Positions 43,515-52,642 are shown, counted from the stretch's first letter. The stretch is 64,000 bases of DNA from Actinokineospora iranica (GCF_900101685.1 NZ_FMZZ01000007.1:1-64000), one strand, 5' to 3'. The notes: generated from the sequence alone by a model not told the origin. Made by a program: numbers and translations.

Positions 43515-45005
43515 ATGACGACCCGGGTACGTGAGATCGAACGCAAGTACGAGGCGGGCGCGGATTTCGCGCTCCCCGATTTGACCGCGGCGGGCCCGGT
43601 CAGCGCCTGCTCCGGTCCCCGCCGCACGGAGTTGGACGCCACCTACTTCGACACGGCCGACCTGCGGCTCGCGCACGCGGGCGTGACCCTGCGCAGGCGC
43701 ACCGGCGGTGACGACGCGGGGTGGCACGCCAAACTGCCGGTGGGCCTGGACACCCGCGACGAGATCCGGTTCCCGCTGGGCCGCGCGCGTGCCACCGTGC
43801 CTGCCGACCTCGCCGCCCTGGTCCGCGCGCACACCCTGGGCGCGCCGCTGGCCCCGGTGGTGCGGATCGCCACCGAGCGCGACGAGTGGGAGCTCAAGGA
43901 CGCCGAGGGCGCCACGATCGCGCTGCTCGCCGACGACAAGGTCACCGCCCACCCCGCCGACGGCGAACCCCGGCGGTGGCGCGAGCTGGAGATCGAGGCG
44001 ACCGACCGGGACGTGCTCGACGCGGTGGGCGCGGTGCTGGGCGCGCGGCCGTCGAAGTCGACGTCGAAGCTGGCCAGGGCGCTGGGCGGCCGCGCGGCCG
44101 CCGTCGCCGCCCCCGAGCTGCCCAAGCGCCCCACCGCGGGCGATGTCGCCCTGTCGTACCTGCGCGCGCAGGTGGACGCGCTGCGGGCCCATGACGCCGG
44201 AGTCCGGCTCGACGCCGAGGACGCGGTGCACCAGTTCCGGGTGGCCTGCCGCAGGCTGCGCAGCGCCCTGCGCTCGTTCCGGCCGCTGCTCGACCGCGAG
44301 CGGGGCGAGGCCCTGCGCGCGGAACTCAAGTGGCTCGGCGGCGAGTTCTCTCCCGCGCGGGACACCGAGGTCCTCGAAGCGGAACTGCGCGCTGAACTCG
44401 ACCGCGTTCCCGCCGAGGATGTCCTGGGCGGGGTGTCCGCGCGGCTCACCGCCGAGCTGGGCAGGGCCGCCGCCGACGCCCGCGCCGCCGCCTTGGCCGC
44501 GGTGGACAGCGACCGCTACCTGGCCCTGCTGACCAACCTCGACGCGCTGCTCGCCGCTCCGCCGTGGACGGACAAGGCGTCCCGCCCGGCCGCCCGGGAA
44601 CTGGGCAAGCCGGTGGTCAAGGCCTGGCACCGGCTCGCCCGGTCGGTGGCCGCGGTCTCCGCGGCCGAGTCCGACCGGGACACCGCGCTGCACCAAGCGC
44701 GCAAGGACGCGAAGAAGCTGCGCTACACCGTCGAGGCGGTGCGCCCGGTCTTCGGCGTGAAGCTGGCGAAGTGGGGCAAGAAGGTGAAGAAGACCCAGTC
44801 CGCGCTCGGCACGCACCAGGACGCGGTCGTCGCCCGCGCCGCCCTGCGTGACCTTGGCGTCCGCGCCCACCTGGCGGGCGACAATGGCTTCACTTACGGT
44901 CTGATGCGAGCCCGCCAGGATGTCCGCGCGCTGCGCGCGGAACAGGAGTTCACCCGGCGGTGGAAGCGGTTGCGCAAGGCAGGCGGACCGCGCGGGCTGC
45001 GCTGA
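43515..45005 (+). CDS. CYTH-CHAD domain protein
   Basis: 496-residue fusion of an N-terminal CYTH domain (REIERKYEAG with the EXEXK pattern as EIERK; ATYFDTADLRL; WRELEIEATD) and a C-terminal CHAD domain with its conserved histidines (AVHQFRVACRRLRSALRSF; ALHQARKDAKKLRYTVEA; ALGTHQDAVV). Known relatives bind inorganic polyphosphate or hydrolyse triphosphates, so a polyphosphate-linked role is likely. ATG 43515 with GAGGAG immediately upstream. Divergent from the YbdK-like gene. Confidence 0.88.
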   Translation: MTTRVREIERKYEAGADFALPDLTAAGPVSACSGPRRTELDATYFDTADLRLAHAGVTLRRRTGGDDAGWHAKLPVGLDTRDEIRFPLGRARATVPADLAALVRAHTLGAPLAPVVRIATERDEWELKDAEGATIALLADDKVTAHPADGEPRRWRELEIEATDRDVLDAVGAVLGARPSKSTSKLARALGGRAAAVAAPELPKRPTAGDVALSYLRAQVDALRAHDAGVRLDAEDAVHQFRVACRRLRSALRSFRPLLDRERGEALRAELKWLGGEFSPARDTEVLEAELRAELDRVPAEDVLGGVSARLTAELGRAAADARAAALAAVDSDRYLALLTNLDALLAAPPWTDKASRPAARELGKPVVKAWHRLARSVAAVSAAESDRDTALHQARKDAKKLRYTVEAVRPVFGVKLAKWGKKVKKTQSALGTHQDAVVARAALRDLGVRAHLAGDNGFTYGLMRARQDVRALRAEQEFTRRWKRLRKAGGPRGLR

Positions 45006-45009
45006 CCGC

Positions 45010-45035
45010 GTTTTGGTCTCGATCGCCGCGGGTAC
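45010..45035 (+). promoter_or_regulatory. Candidate SigF promoter of the membrane-protein/exchanger operon
   Basis: GTTT (45010-45013), 16-bp spacer, GGGTAC (45030-45035), beginning 5 bp after the CHAD gene stop and 38 bp before the next GTG start. Confidence 0.6.
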
Positions 45036-45072
45036 CTATCAGGTGACCTGCCGTGTCCGGAAGGGGCCGATC

Positions 45073-45750
45073 GTGGATGAGAACACGTATGTCATATTCC
45101 TGCTCCTCGGCATCGCGCTGGTGGTGGGAGACGGCCTGATCATCTACCGCAGCGGGCTGAGGTACCTGTCGGATTCCTACGGCGAGGCGCAGTCGGCCCG
45201 GTCGATGGCGCGACTCGTCTCCAGCCTGTTCGTGCTCGCCGTCCTGGGAATCCTGCTGCTGATCTCGGTGATCAACTTTGGCGACGCGCCACTGGAGGGC
45301 GTCGTCGTGCGGCTCGGGGTGGTGCTGCTGCTGGTGGCCATCGCGCATGGGATCGCCATCAAGGTGCTCACCCGGATGCGTGACCGCCTCGACGCGGAGA
45401 ACCTGACCAAGCAGCGCTACGACCACATGCACCACGACGACCGCCCGCGCGACGACCGCCCGCGCGACGACCGCCCGCGCGACGACCGCCCGCGCGACGA
45501 CCGACCGGCCGACGGCTACCCCGCCCGTGGCACCACCGCGCGTGACACCACCGCGCGCGGCGACCTCGCCACCGAGCCGGTGGGCCCGATCGACGCCGAA
45601 GCCGAGGCGCGGGCCAACGGCGACGGCGAAACCCGCCTGTCGCGGGCGCCCGGAGCCGAGCCCGGGGTCGGCAGCCGTCCCGCGAGCGCCTACGAGCCCG
45701 AGATCCCCGGACCGCAACGGCGCGGAACCGTCGCGCCGGAGATCCGCTGA
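45073..45750 (+). CDS. Membrane protein with tandem-repeat acidic/basic tail
   Basis: 225-residue protein with three membrane helices in the first ~115 residues (YVIFLLLGIALVVGDGLIIY; LVSSLFVLAVLGILLLISVI; VVVRLGVVLLLVAIAHGIAI) and a disordered C-terminal half containing four to five DDRPR repeats followed by Thr/Ala- and Glu-rich sequence. I do not recognise a family. GTG 45073 has AAGGGG upstream. The exchanger gene begins 3 nt after it, so they form one unit behind a SigF-like promoter. Confidence 0.7.
   Translation: MDENTYVIFLLLGIALVVGDGLIIYRSGLRYLSDSYGEAQSARSMARLVSSLFVLAVLGILLLISVINFGDAPLEGVVVRLGVVLLLVAIAHGIAIKVLTRMRDRLDAENLTKQRYDHMHHDDRPRDDRPRDDRPRDDRPRDDRPADGYPARGTTARDTTARGDLATEPVGPIDAEAEARANGDGETRLSRAPGAEPGVGSRPASAYEPEIPGPQRRGTVAPEIR
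45436..45510 (+). repeat. 15-nt in-frame tandem repeat
   Basis: GACGACCGCCCGCGC is repeated four times exactly (45436-45495) with a fifth diverged copy (45496-45510), encoding DDRPR units. Being a multiple of three, copy-number change would lengthen or shorten the protein tail without frameshift. Confidence 0.9.
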
Positions 45751-45752
45751 CC

Positions 45753-47093
45753 GTGCGACCGCGGCCCGCCACCCGGCGGGCCGCGGCTCCGTTCGGGCTG
45801 GCCGTCGCGGCCACCGTCCCCGGGGTCTACCTGGGCGTCACGGGAACCCACCCCCCGTCACCGCTCGCGGCGGCGCTGTTCGGCCTCGCGGTCGTCGGCG
45901 CCGCCTTCGTGCTGTCCTGGGTGGCCGAGGCCATCCAGGTCGACATCTCCGCCGGACTGGCCATCTCGCTGCTCGCGCTGATCGCCGTGCTCCCCGAGTA
46001 CGCGGTCGACTTCGTCTTCACCATCGAGGGCGGCCAGGCCTACGCCGAGCACGGGCCAGCCTGCGTGCCGCCGGACGCGGCCGAGGGGACGCAGTCCGCC
46101 TGCGGGCTCGCGCTGGCCAACATGACCGGTGCGAACCGGATCCTGGTCGGCGTCGGCTGGGCCTTGGTCGTGCTCTTGGCGGCGTGGCGCGTGCACCGCG
46201 ACCGGGTCGCGCGCGGCTCCACCAGGCCGATGCGCAAGCCGTCGGAAACCGAGGTGCGACTGCACCGCACCGACGCCGTGCCGCTGGCGTTCCTGGCCGT
46301 GGCCACCCTGTACTCGCTCACGCTGCCGCTGCGGCAGAGCATCACCTTGGTCGACACCGCCGTGCTGGTGGGCGTGTTCGTCCTCTACAGCGTGCGGGTG
46401 GCCACGGCCCCGCCGGGCGACCCGGACCTGGCGGGGACCGCGGCCTGGATCGCGGACCAGTCCCGGACCCGGCGCAGGCTGTCCTGCGCTGGGCTGTTCG
46501 TCTTCGCGGCCGCGGTGATCCTGCTGGTGGCCGAGAACTTCGCGCACGCGCTCGTGGACACCGGGACCGATCTGGGCATCAGCCAGTTCTTCCTGGTGCA
46601 GTGGGTGGCCCCGCTGGCCTCCGAGGCGCCGGAGCTGCTGGTGGCCTCCCTCTACGCCTGGCGGCTCAAGACCACTGACGCGCTGGCCACCCTCATCTCG
46701 TCCAAAGTGAACCAGTGGACGCTGCTGGTGGGCACGCTGCCGGTCGTCTTCGGCATCGCCGCGGCCGCGCCCGCCGGTCTGCCGATCGACGGCGCGCAGC
46801 GCTCGGAGTTGCTGCTCACCGCGGCGCAGTCGCTGTTCGCGGTGACGCTGCTGCTGGGCCTGTCCATCACCGTGCGGGGCGCGCTGGTGCTGCTGGGCCT
46901 GTTCGTGGCCCAGTTCGCGCTCGCCGCGCTGCTGCCCGCGGCGGCCAAGGGGGTCGAGCTGCTGATCCTGTCCGGGATCTACCTCGTCCTCGCCGTGGTC
47001 ATCGCCGTGCGGCGACGCGCCCAGGTGCTCGTCTTGCTGCGCGACGGCTACCGCACCCCGTACCGCGAGCTGGCCGAGTCGGCCGAGCGCTAG
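45753..47093 (+). CDS. Sodium/calcium exchanger-family transporter
   Basis: 446-residue integral membrane cation/proton or Na+/Ca2+ exchanger with ~11 helices in two inverted halves. The ion-binding alpha repeats are visible as ISLLALIAVLPEYAVDFVFT and WVAPLASEAPELLVASLYAW, each with the essential Glu. GTG 45753, 3 nt after the preceding gene; its stop overlaps by 4 nt the stop of the convergent STAS gene. Ion specificity is not readable. Confidence 0.85.
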   Translation: MRPRPATRRAAAPFGLAVAATVPGVYLGVTGTHPPSPLAAALFGLAVVGAAFVLSWVAEAIQVDISAGLAISLLALIAVLPEYAVDFVFTIEGGQAYAEHGPACVPPDAAEGTQSACGLALANMTGANRILVGVGWALVVLLAAWRVHRDRVARGSTRPMRKPSETEVRLHRTDAVPLAFLAVATLYSLTLPLRQSITLVDTAVLVGVFVLYSVRVATAPPGDPDLAGTAAWIADQSRTRRRLSCAGLFVFAAAVILLVAENFAHALVDTGTDLGISQFFLVQWVAPLASEAPELLVASLYAWRLKTTDALATLISSKVNQWTLLVGTLPVVFGIAAAAPAGLPIDGAQRSELLLTAAQSLFAVTLLLGLSITVRGALVLLGLFVAQFALAALLPAAAKGVELLILSGIYLVLAVVIAVRRRAQVLVLLRDGYRTPYRELAESAER

Positions 47094-47500
47094 GCCGCGT
47101 AGGGCCGCAGCGCGTCGGCCCGGTCGGCGTGCAGTTGGAACGCCTCGCGCAGGCCGGTGACCTCCAGCGGGCGCAGCACCGGGCGGCTCGCGGCGACCAC
47201 GCGCAGGTCGACCGCGCGGGCCTCGGCGCCGTCGCGCAGGTCGAGCAGGAGGCCGATGCCCGCGGCGGCCAGGAAGTCCACTTCGGACAGATCGAGCACC
47301 AGGGCCAGCAGGTCGGGGGTGCGCAGCGCGGCGCGCAGCGTGTCGCCCGCGTCGGGAACGGTGCGCAGGTCGATCTCGCCGCGCAAAGTGGCCACTGTCG
47401 CCCAGCGGCTCACCCGCTCCACCCGCACGTTCGTCTGCTGGGCGGGCGGCGCGGGGGCCCTGGGTGTCGAGGCGGCGGGCAGTCGGGCGGGAGCAGCCAT
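47090..47500 (-). CDS. STAS-domain protein lacking the switch serine
   Basis: 136-residue STAS protein with a Pro/Ala-rich N-terminal extension of ~25 residues. The fold is clear (WATVATLRGEIDLRTVPDAG; LLALVLDLSEVDFLAAAGIG), but the position of the regulatory Ser/Thr, normally D-S-S-G or F-G-S-A-G, reads LAAAGIG, so phosphorylation control by an RsbW kinase seems impossible. It may be a constitutive antagonist or a partner outside the usual switch. ATG 47500. Confidence 0.8.
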   Translation of the reverse strand: MAAPARLPAASTPRAPAPPAQQTNVRVERVSRWATVATLRGEIDLRTVPDAGDTLRAALRTPDLLALVLDLSEVDFLAAAGIGLLLDLRDGAEARAVDLRVVAASRPVLRPLEVTGLREAFQLHADRADALRPYAA

Positions 47501-47723
47501 GGCGGCCTCGGTTCCGAATTGGTGACGCGGGAGTCAAGAGGTGTCTCTCGCAGCATAGGGCATATTTGCCTCAAGACAACCATTTTGGCGAGGCGTCGCC
47601 GGAAGTTCGCACAGTCGCAACACGGCCTTGGTGCCCCCGCGTTTGGCAGGCCATCAGAGTGGTAGTTCTCCTATTGCCGGTTCTCCCACTGGGCGGCTTC
47701 CACTCGATTCGAGGAGGGACGAC

Positions 47724-48251
47724 GTGCTCCGACGGTGGTATCGGCTCGCCTGGACAGCGACAGCGGGCGTCGTCGCCTTCGCGGGGGTCAGCGCGGGGGT
47801 GGTGCTGCTGCGCTCCTGGACGCTGTTCTTCCTCGCCATGACCGCGGTCTGCCTCGGCTTGGCCGCATCGGCTGCCTTCGCCGACATCGACCAAGCCGCC
47901 CCCGGCCGGACGCGGACCATCGCGGCCTTCGCTGTCGGCCTGATCGGCACCGCGGGCCTGGTGACCGTGCTGGAGTGGGTCGCCTTCGCGCTGCTGGCCA
48001 CCCTCGCCGCCGCCGCGGTCCCGCTGCTGGGGCCGGGCAGGCTCAGCACACCGGATCTGTGCGCCCGCTGGAACGCGGGCCTCGACGCCCTGCGCACGGC
48101 CGCCACCCCCGCGGAGGCCGCCGCGATCCTGCGCGACCGCCAGCGCTGCCTGGACGAACTCGAGCGCCGCGACCCCGACGGCTTCCGCCGCTGGCTCGCC
48201 ACACCGGGGGCCGACCCGGCGACGGTGCTGCGGCCCCACCAGGGCACCTGA
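47724..48251 (+). CDS. Hypothetical protein with N-terminal membrane helices
   Basis: 175-residue protein: two hydrophobic segments near the N-terminus (AGVVAFAGVSAGVVLLRSWT; LFFLAMTAVCLGLAASAAFA), two more around residues 70-105, and a soluble C-terminal region (CARWNAGLDALRTAATPAEA; DELERRDPDGFRRWLATPGA). The tail resembles a short actinobacterial domain often seen at the C-terminus of small hypothetical proteins; function unknown. GTG 47724 with GAGGAGGGA upstream. Confidence 0.65.
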   Translation: MLRRWYRLAWTATAGVVAFAGVSAGVVLLRSWTLFFLAMTAVCLGLAASAAFADIDQAAPGRTRTIAAFAVGLIGTAGLVTVLEWVAFALLATLAAAAVPLLGPGRLSTPDLCARWNAGLDALRTAATPAEAAAILRDRQRCLDELERRDPDGFRRWLATPGADPATVLRPHQGT

Positions 48252-48330
48252 GCGCGGCGCGCGGAAGCGCCCGCGCGCTGCGATAGTGGGCCTGCCGGAG
48301 ACGTTCCAGCGACCCCCCCGGGAGAACCAC

Positions 48331-49692
48331 GTGCCAACCTGCCTGGTGCTCGGCGCGGGCGGCTACATCGGAACCCGACTGGTGGCCGCCCTGCGCGCGG
48401 ACGGACACCAGGTTCGGGCCATGGGCCGGTCGCTGCCCGCCGTCCCCGACGGGGTGCGCGGCATCCGCGCCGACATCCGCGACGCCGACGCGCTCGCCGC
48501 GGCCACCTCCGGTGTGGACGTCGTCTACCACCTCGTGCATTCGCTGGCGGGCAAGGACTTCGTGCGGGTGGACGAGCGCATCGCGCACGCGGTCGCCGCC
48601 GCGGCCGCCGCGGCGGGTGTCCGGCAGATCGTCTACCTCGGCGGCCCCCGGCCCCGCGCCGCGGACCTCTCCGACCATCTCGCTTCCCGCGCCGAGGTCG
48701 GCGACGTCTTCCTCGAAGGGCCGACCCCGGCGCTGGTGCTGCGGGCGTCGATGATCATCGGGCGCGGCTCGGCGTCCTTCGAGCTGCTGGGCTGGGCGGC
48801 CCGGGCGCCGGTGGTGCTCCGGCCGTCCTGGATGGCCAACCGGAGCAGGCCGGTCGCGGTCGGCGACGTCCTGCACCACCTGCGCGCCGCCGCGAGCCGC
48901 GAAGACCGCGTCAACGGGGCCGTCGACGTCGCGGGCCCGGACACCATGACGTATCTGGACCTGCTCCAGCGCTACGCCCGGATCGCGGGCCTGCCCTGGC
49001 GGCTGCCGCTGCCGGTCGCCGCGCTGCCCGGCGGCCCGGCGCTGGTCGCCGCGGTGGGCCCGCTGCCCGCGCCGCTGACCCGCGCCCTGCTGGAGTCGAT
49101 GCGCCACGACCTGGTGCCCGACCCCGCCACCGTGCTGCCCCCGCCGCCTGGTGGAGCCACCAGCGTCGACCGCGCGCTGCGCGCCGCGGTCGGCGGCGAC
49201 ACCGAGCCTGCCCGGCCACCCGCGCGGGCCCCTGGCCTGGTCCGCGACCGGCGCGTCCTGCGGGTCCGGGCCACCGCGGCCACCCTGTGGCGGGTCATCG
49301 CCGACATCGGCGGCGACCGCGGCTGGCACACCATCCCCGGCGTCTGGGCGCTGCGCGGCGCGCTGGACCACCTGGTCGGCGGGATCGGCCTGCACAAGGG
49401 CAGACCGGCCCGCCTGAGCCCCGGCGATGTCGTGGACTCCTGGACGGTGGTCGACCGCGGCGACGCCGAGCGCGTGCTGGTGCTGCGCGCCGACATGCGC
49501 CTGCCCGGCCGGGCCTGGCTGGCGCTGCGCGCGGTCGACAACGGGCGGCCCGGCGAGTGCGACTACGAGCAGACCGTCACCTTCGTCCCGGACGGTCTGC
49601 CGGGCAGGCTCTACTGGCTCGCCCAGAAACCCGCGCACGACATCGTCTTCGGCCTCATGGCCCGCAACATCGCCCGCACCGCCGAAGCCTGA
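48331..49692 (+). CDS. NAD(P)-binding epimerase-like protein with DUF2867 domain
   Basis: 453-residue two-domain protein. Residues 1-300 are an atypical SDR/NAD(P)-binding domain (CLVLGAGGYIGTRLVAALRA; VDVVYHLVHSL; IVYLGGPRP) lacking an obvious YxxxK; residues ~305-450 form a DUF2867 domain (RVRATAATLWRVIADIGGDR; GECDYEQTVTFVPDGLPGRL, then YWLAQKPAHDIVF). Such proteins are common in actinobacteria and plants, function unknown. GTG 48331 follows GGGAGAA. Tail-to-tail with the SDR gene. Confidence 0.8.
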   Translation: MPTCLVLGAGGYIGTRLVAALRADGHQVRAMGRSLPAVPDGVRGIRADIRDADALAAATSGVDVVYHLVHSLAGKDFVRVDERIAHAVAAAAAAAGVRQIVYLGGPRPRAADLSDHLASRAEVGDVFLEGPTPALVLRASMIIGRGSASFELLGWAARAPVVLRPSWMANRSRPVAVGDVLHHLRAAASREDRVNGAVDVAGPDTMTYLDLLQRYARIAGLPWRLPLPVAALPGGPALVAAVGPLPAPLTRALLESMRHDLVPDPATVLPPPPGGATSVDRALRAAVGGDTEPARPPARAPGLVRDRRVLRVRATAATLWRVIADIGGDRGWHTIPGVWALRGALDHLVGGIGLHKGRPARLSPGDVVDSWTVVDRGDAERVLVLRADMRLPGRAWLALRAVDNGRPGECDYEQTVTFVPDGLPGRLYWLAQKPAHDIVFGLMARNIARTAEA

Positions 49693-49714
49693 GGCCTGCC
49701 GTCGGCGGGCCTTG

Positions 49715-50608
49715 TCAGGTGATCGGAGAGCCGCCGGTCACCGCGATGATCTCGCCGGTGATGTAGCTCGACTCCTGGGAGGCGAGGAAGACGTAGGCGG
49801 GGGCCAGTTCGGCGGGCTGGGCAGGCCTGCCCAGCGGGGCCTGCGCGCCGAAGGACTCGACCTTGTCCGGGGGCATGGTCGCCGGGATCAGCGGCGTCCA
49901 CACCGGGCCGGGGGCGACCGAGTTGACCCGGATGCCGCGCTCGGCCAGGTCCAGCGCCAAGCCCTTGGTGAAGTTGACGATCGCGGCCTTGGATGTGGCG
50001 TAGTCCAGCAGGTGCGGCGAGGGCTGGAACCCCTGGATCGAGGACGTCGTGATGATCGACGCGCCCGCCGACAGGTGCGGCAGCGCCGCCTTGCACAGCC
50101 AGAACAGGGCGTAGACGTTGGTCTTGAGGACCCGGTCGAACTGCTCGGTGTCGATCTCGGCGAGACCGCCGTCGCGGGACATCTGGTAGGCCGCGTTGCT
50201 GACCAGCACGTCGATCCGGCCGAACGCGGCGACGGCCTGGTCCACCACCCGGGCGCACTCCGCCTCATCGGTCAGGTCCGCGACCACGATCTCGGCCCGC
50301 CTGCCCGCGTCGGTGACCAGGGCGGCGGTGTCGTGGGCGTCCCGCTCCTCCTCCGGCAGGCATGTGATCAGCACGTCGGCGCCCTCGCGGGCGAAGGCCA
50401 AGGCGACCGCCCGGCCGATCCCGGAGTCGCCGCCGGTGATCACCGTGGCCGCGTCGGTGAGCCTGCCGCTGCCCCGGTAGGTGTTCTCGCCGTGGTCGGG
50501 TTCGGTGTCCATCTGCCCGGTCGGGCCGGGGTGCTCGATGGTCTCGCCCTCCTGGACCGGCCCCGGATACCGCGTGCGGGGGTCTTGGCGGGTGCTCTGG
50601 TCGGGCAT
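49715..50608 (-). CDS. SDR general-stress oxidoreductase (YdaD/GSP39-like)
   Basis: 297-residue short-chain dehydrogenase with the long, charged N-terminal extension of the Bacillus general-stress protein 39/YhdF group (PDQSTRQDPRTRYPGPVQ ... EGETIEHPGPTGQMD). Coenzyme motif VITGGDSGIGRAVAL, catalytic Ser in TTSSIQGF and YATSKAA. Substrate unknown, probably an alcohol or aldehyde. ATG 50608; a SigF-like promoter lies upstream, matching its SigB-dependence in Bacillus. Confidence 0.85.
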   Translation of the reverse strand: MPDQSTRQDPRTRYPGPVQEGETIEHPGPTGQMDTEPDHGENTYRGSGRLTDAATVITGGDSGIGRAVALAFAREGADVLITCLPEEERDAHDTAALVTDAGRRAEIVVADLTDEAECARVVDQAVAAFGRIDVLVSNAAYQMSRDGGLAEIDTEQFDRVLKTNVYALFWLCKAALPHLSAGASIITTSSIQGFQPSPHLLDYATSKAAIVNFTKGLALDLAERGIRVNSVAPGPVWTPLIPATMPPDKVESFGAQAPLGRPAQPAELAPAYVFLASQESSYITGEIIAVTGGSPIT

Positions 50609-50645
50609 GTGTCACTCCCGTGCTCGTCTTGCGCTCGCACCGGGG

Positions 50646-50670
50646 ATGCCCACCGGGACCGGGACGAAAC
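50646..50670 (-). promoter_or_regulatory. Candidate SigF promoter of the SDR gene
   Basis: Read leftward: GTTT (50670-50667), 15-bp spacer, GGGCAT (50651-50646), 38 bp before the ATG. Confidence 0.5.
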
Positions 50671-50740
50671 GGCCGTTCCCACGGCGGGGCCCCGCTCGGG
50701 TTGAATGGGCTTGGTCATCCGTGCGGCGAAAGGTTCCACT

Positions 50741-52642
50741 GTGGACGATCGACTGGCCGAGCTGGCCGCGGCGCACGGCGTCGCCATCGCCTACGAGAAC
50801 GGCGACCGCGAACGCGTCGAGGTCGACCCGGCGGTGGTCGTGGCCGTGCTGGGGCAGCTTGGCGTCCCGGCCGACAGTCCGGACGCGGTGCGGGAGTCGC
50901 TGCGCCGCGCCCCCAGCGGCCCAAGCGTGCCGTCCGTCGTCCGGCAGGGCGACCCGGTGCCGGTCGGCTCCGGCGAGGTCGTGCTGGAGGACGGCGGGGT
51001 CGTCGAGGTCGACGGCGCGCTGCCCGACCTGCCGCTGGGCTGGCACCGGCTGCGGGTCGACGGCCGCGAGAGCACGCTGGCGGTCACCCCGGCCACACTG
51101 CCGCCCGTCCCGCGCACCTGGGGGTGGATGACCCAGCTCTACGCGCTGCGCACCCCCGGATCGTGGGGTATCGGCGACTACGCGGACCTACGGGAGTTCG
51201 TCGCCGCTGCGGGCCGCGACGACGCGGGCGCGGTCCTGGTCAGCCCGGTCGCCGCCGTGGCCACGACGCACCCGGTGCGGAAGTCGCCCTACTCGCCCTC
51301 CAGCAGGCGCTTCCTCAACCCGCTGCACCTGGCCGTCACCGAGACCGACGCTTTCCGCGCCGCCGACGAGCAGACCCGGCGCGAGGTGCTGGCGCTGCGC
51401 CCGGACGCGGGCGACCGCATCGACCACGACGCCGTGTGGCGGGCCAAGACCGCCGCGGTCGACCTGCTCCGGCCCCGGCTGCCCGACCTCGCCGGACTCG
51501 ACCCGGCCCTGCTCGACTTCGCCACGTTCAACGCCCTGGCCGAGCGGCACGGCTCGGACTGGCGGACCTGGCCCGAGGCGCTGCGGCACCCGGGCGCGCC
51601 GGAGGTCGCCCAGGCGCGCGCGGACCTCGCCGAGCGGGTCGCGCTGCACGCCTGGTACCAGCTCCAGTGCGCCGACCAGCTCGCCGCCGTGCGCCAGGCC
51701 GCGGCGGGCATGGCCGTCGGCGTCGTCCACGACCTGCCGGTCGGCGTCGACCCCGGCGGGGCGGACGCCTGGTCGCTGCGCGACGTGCTGGCCTCCGCGG
51801 TGACCGTCGGCGCGCCCCCGGACGCGTTCAGCCCGCGCGGCCAGGACTGGGCGCTGCCCCCGTTCCGCCCCGACCGGCTGGCCGAGCACGGGTACGTGCC
51901 GTTCCGCGACATGATCCGCGCCGTCCTCGCCCACGGCGACGGCATCCGGGTGGACCACGTGGCCGGACTGTGGCGGCTCTGGTGGATCCCGCCGGGCGAG
52001 ACACCGGACCGGGGAACGTACGTGCGCTACGACGCCGAGGCGATGCTGGGCGTGCTGGCGCTGGAGGCGCACCGGGCCGGGGCCGCGGTGATCGGCGAGG
52101 ACCTGGGCACCGTGCCCAAGCAGGTCACCGACTCCCTGCAGGAGCGCGGCGTGCTCAGCTGCGCGGTCGCCTGGTTCCAGCGCGACGACGAGGGCCGCCC
52201 GCTACCGCCCGCCCGATGGCCCGCCCAGGCCGCCGCGAGCGTGTCGACCCACGATTTGCCGACCGCGCCCGGGTTCCTGGCCGGTGAGCACGTCCGGGCC
52301 CGCGCCGAACTCGGCCTGCTGGCCGATCCGGAGGCCGAATACCGCACCGCGGCCGACGAGCGCGCCGCGATCGTGGGCCTGCTCGTCGACGAGGGCCTGC
52401 TGGCCGACCAGGACGCCTCGGCGCAGGAGATCGTCGCCGCCCTGCACGCGCTGCTCGCCCGGACGCCGTGCGCCCTGGTCTTCGCCGCGCCACCGGACCT
52501 GATCGGCGAGACCCGCCAGCCCAACCTGCCCGGCACGGTGGACGAGTACCCGAACTGGCGCCTGCCGCTGCCACTGACCGTGGCCGAGTTGATGGCGCAC
52601 CCGGCCGTGCGCGAGGCGGTGGCCGTGTTCCAAGCCCGCTGA
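50741..52642 (+). CDS. malQ: 4-alpha-glucanotransferase (amylomaltase, GH77)
   Basis: 633-residue GH77 disproportionating enzyme that transfers maltosyl units between alpha-1,4-glucans, acting in glycogen/maltodextrin turnover. N-terminal actinobacterial extension (DDRLAELAAAHGVAIAYENG), then the barrel: QLYALRTPGSWGIGDYADLR, the nucleophile Asp in DGIRVDHVAGLWRLWWIP and the acid/base Glu in AVIGEDLGTVP, and STHDLPT. GTG 50741 is preferred over ATG 50705 because it gives the usual N-terminus with AAAGG 8 nt upstream. Divergent from the stress SDR. Confidence 0.9.
   Translation: MDDRLAELAAAHGVAIAYENGDRERVEVDPAVVVAVLGQLGVPADSPDAVRESLRRAPSGPSVPSVVRQGDPVPVGSGEVVLEDGGVVEVDGALPDLPLGWHRLRVDGRESTLAVTPATLPPVPRTWGWMTQLYALRTPGSWGIGDYADLREFVAAAGRDDAGAVLVSPVAAVATTHPVRKSPYSPSSRRFLNPLHLAVTETDAFRAADEQTRREVLALRPDAGDRIDHDAVWRAKTAAVDLLRPRLPDLAGLDPALLDFATFNALAERHGSDWRTWPEALRHPGAPEVAQARADLAERVALHAWYQLQCADQLAAVRQAAAGMAVGVVHDLPVGVDPGGADAWSLRDVLASAVTVGAPPDAFSPRGQDWALPPFRPDRLAEHGYVPFRDMIRAVLAHGDGIRVDHVAGLWRLWWIPPGETPDRGTYVRYDAEAMLGVLALEAHRAGAAVIGEDLGTVPKQVTDSLQERGVLSCAVAWFQRDDEGRPLPPARWPAQAAASVSTHDLPTAPGFLAGEHVRARAELGLLADPEAEYRTAADERAAIVGLLVDEGLLADQDASAQEIVAALHALLARTPCALVFAAPPDLIGETRQPNLPGTVDEYPNWRLPLPLTVAELMAHPAVREAVAVFQAR

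Noticed and set aside
45436-45510. Short tandem repeats considered as a CRISPR array
   Set aside because: Units are 15 nt, contiguous without spacers and in frame within a coding region. No cas gene is present.
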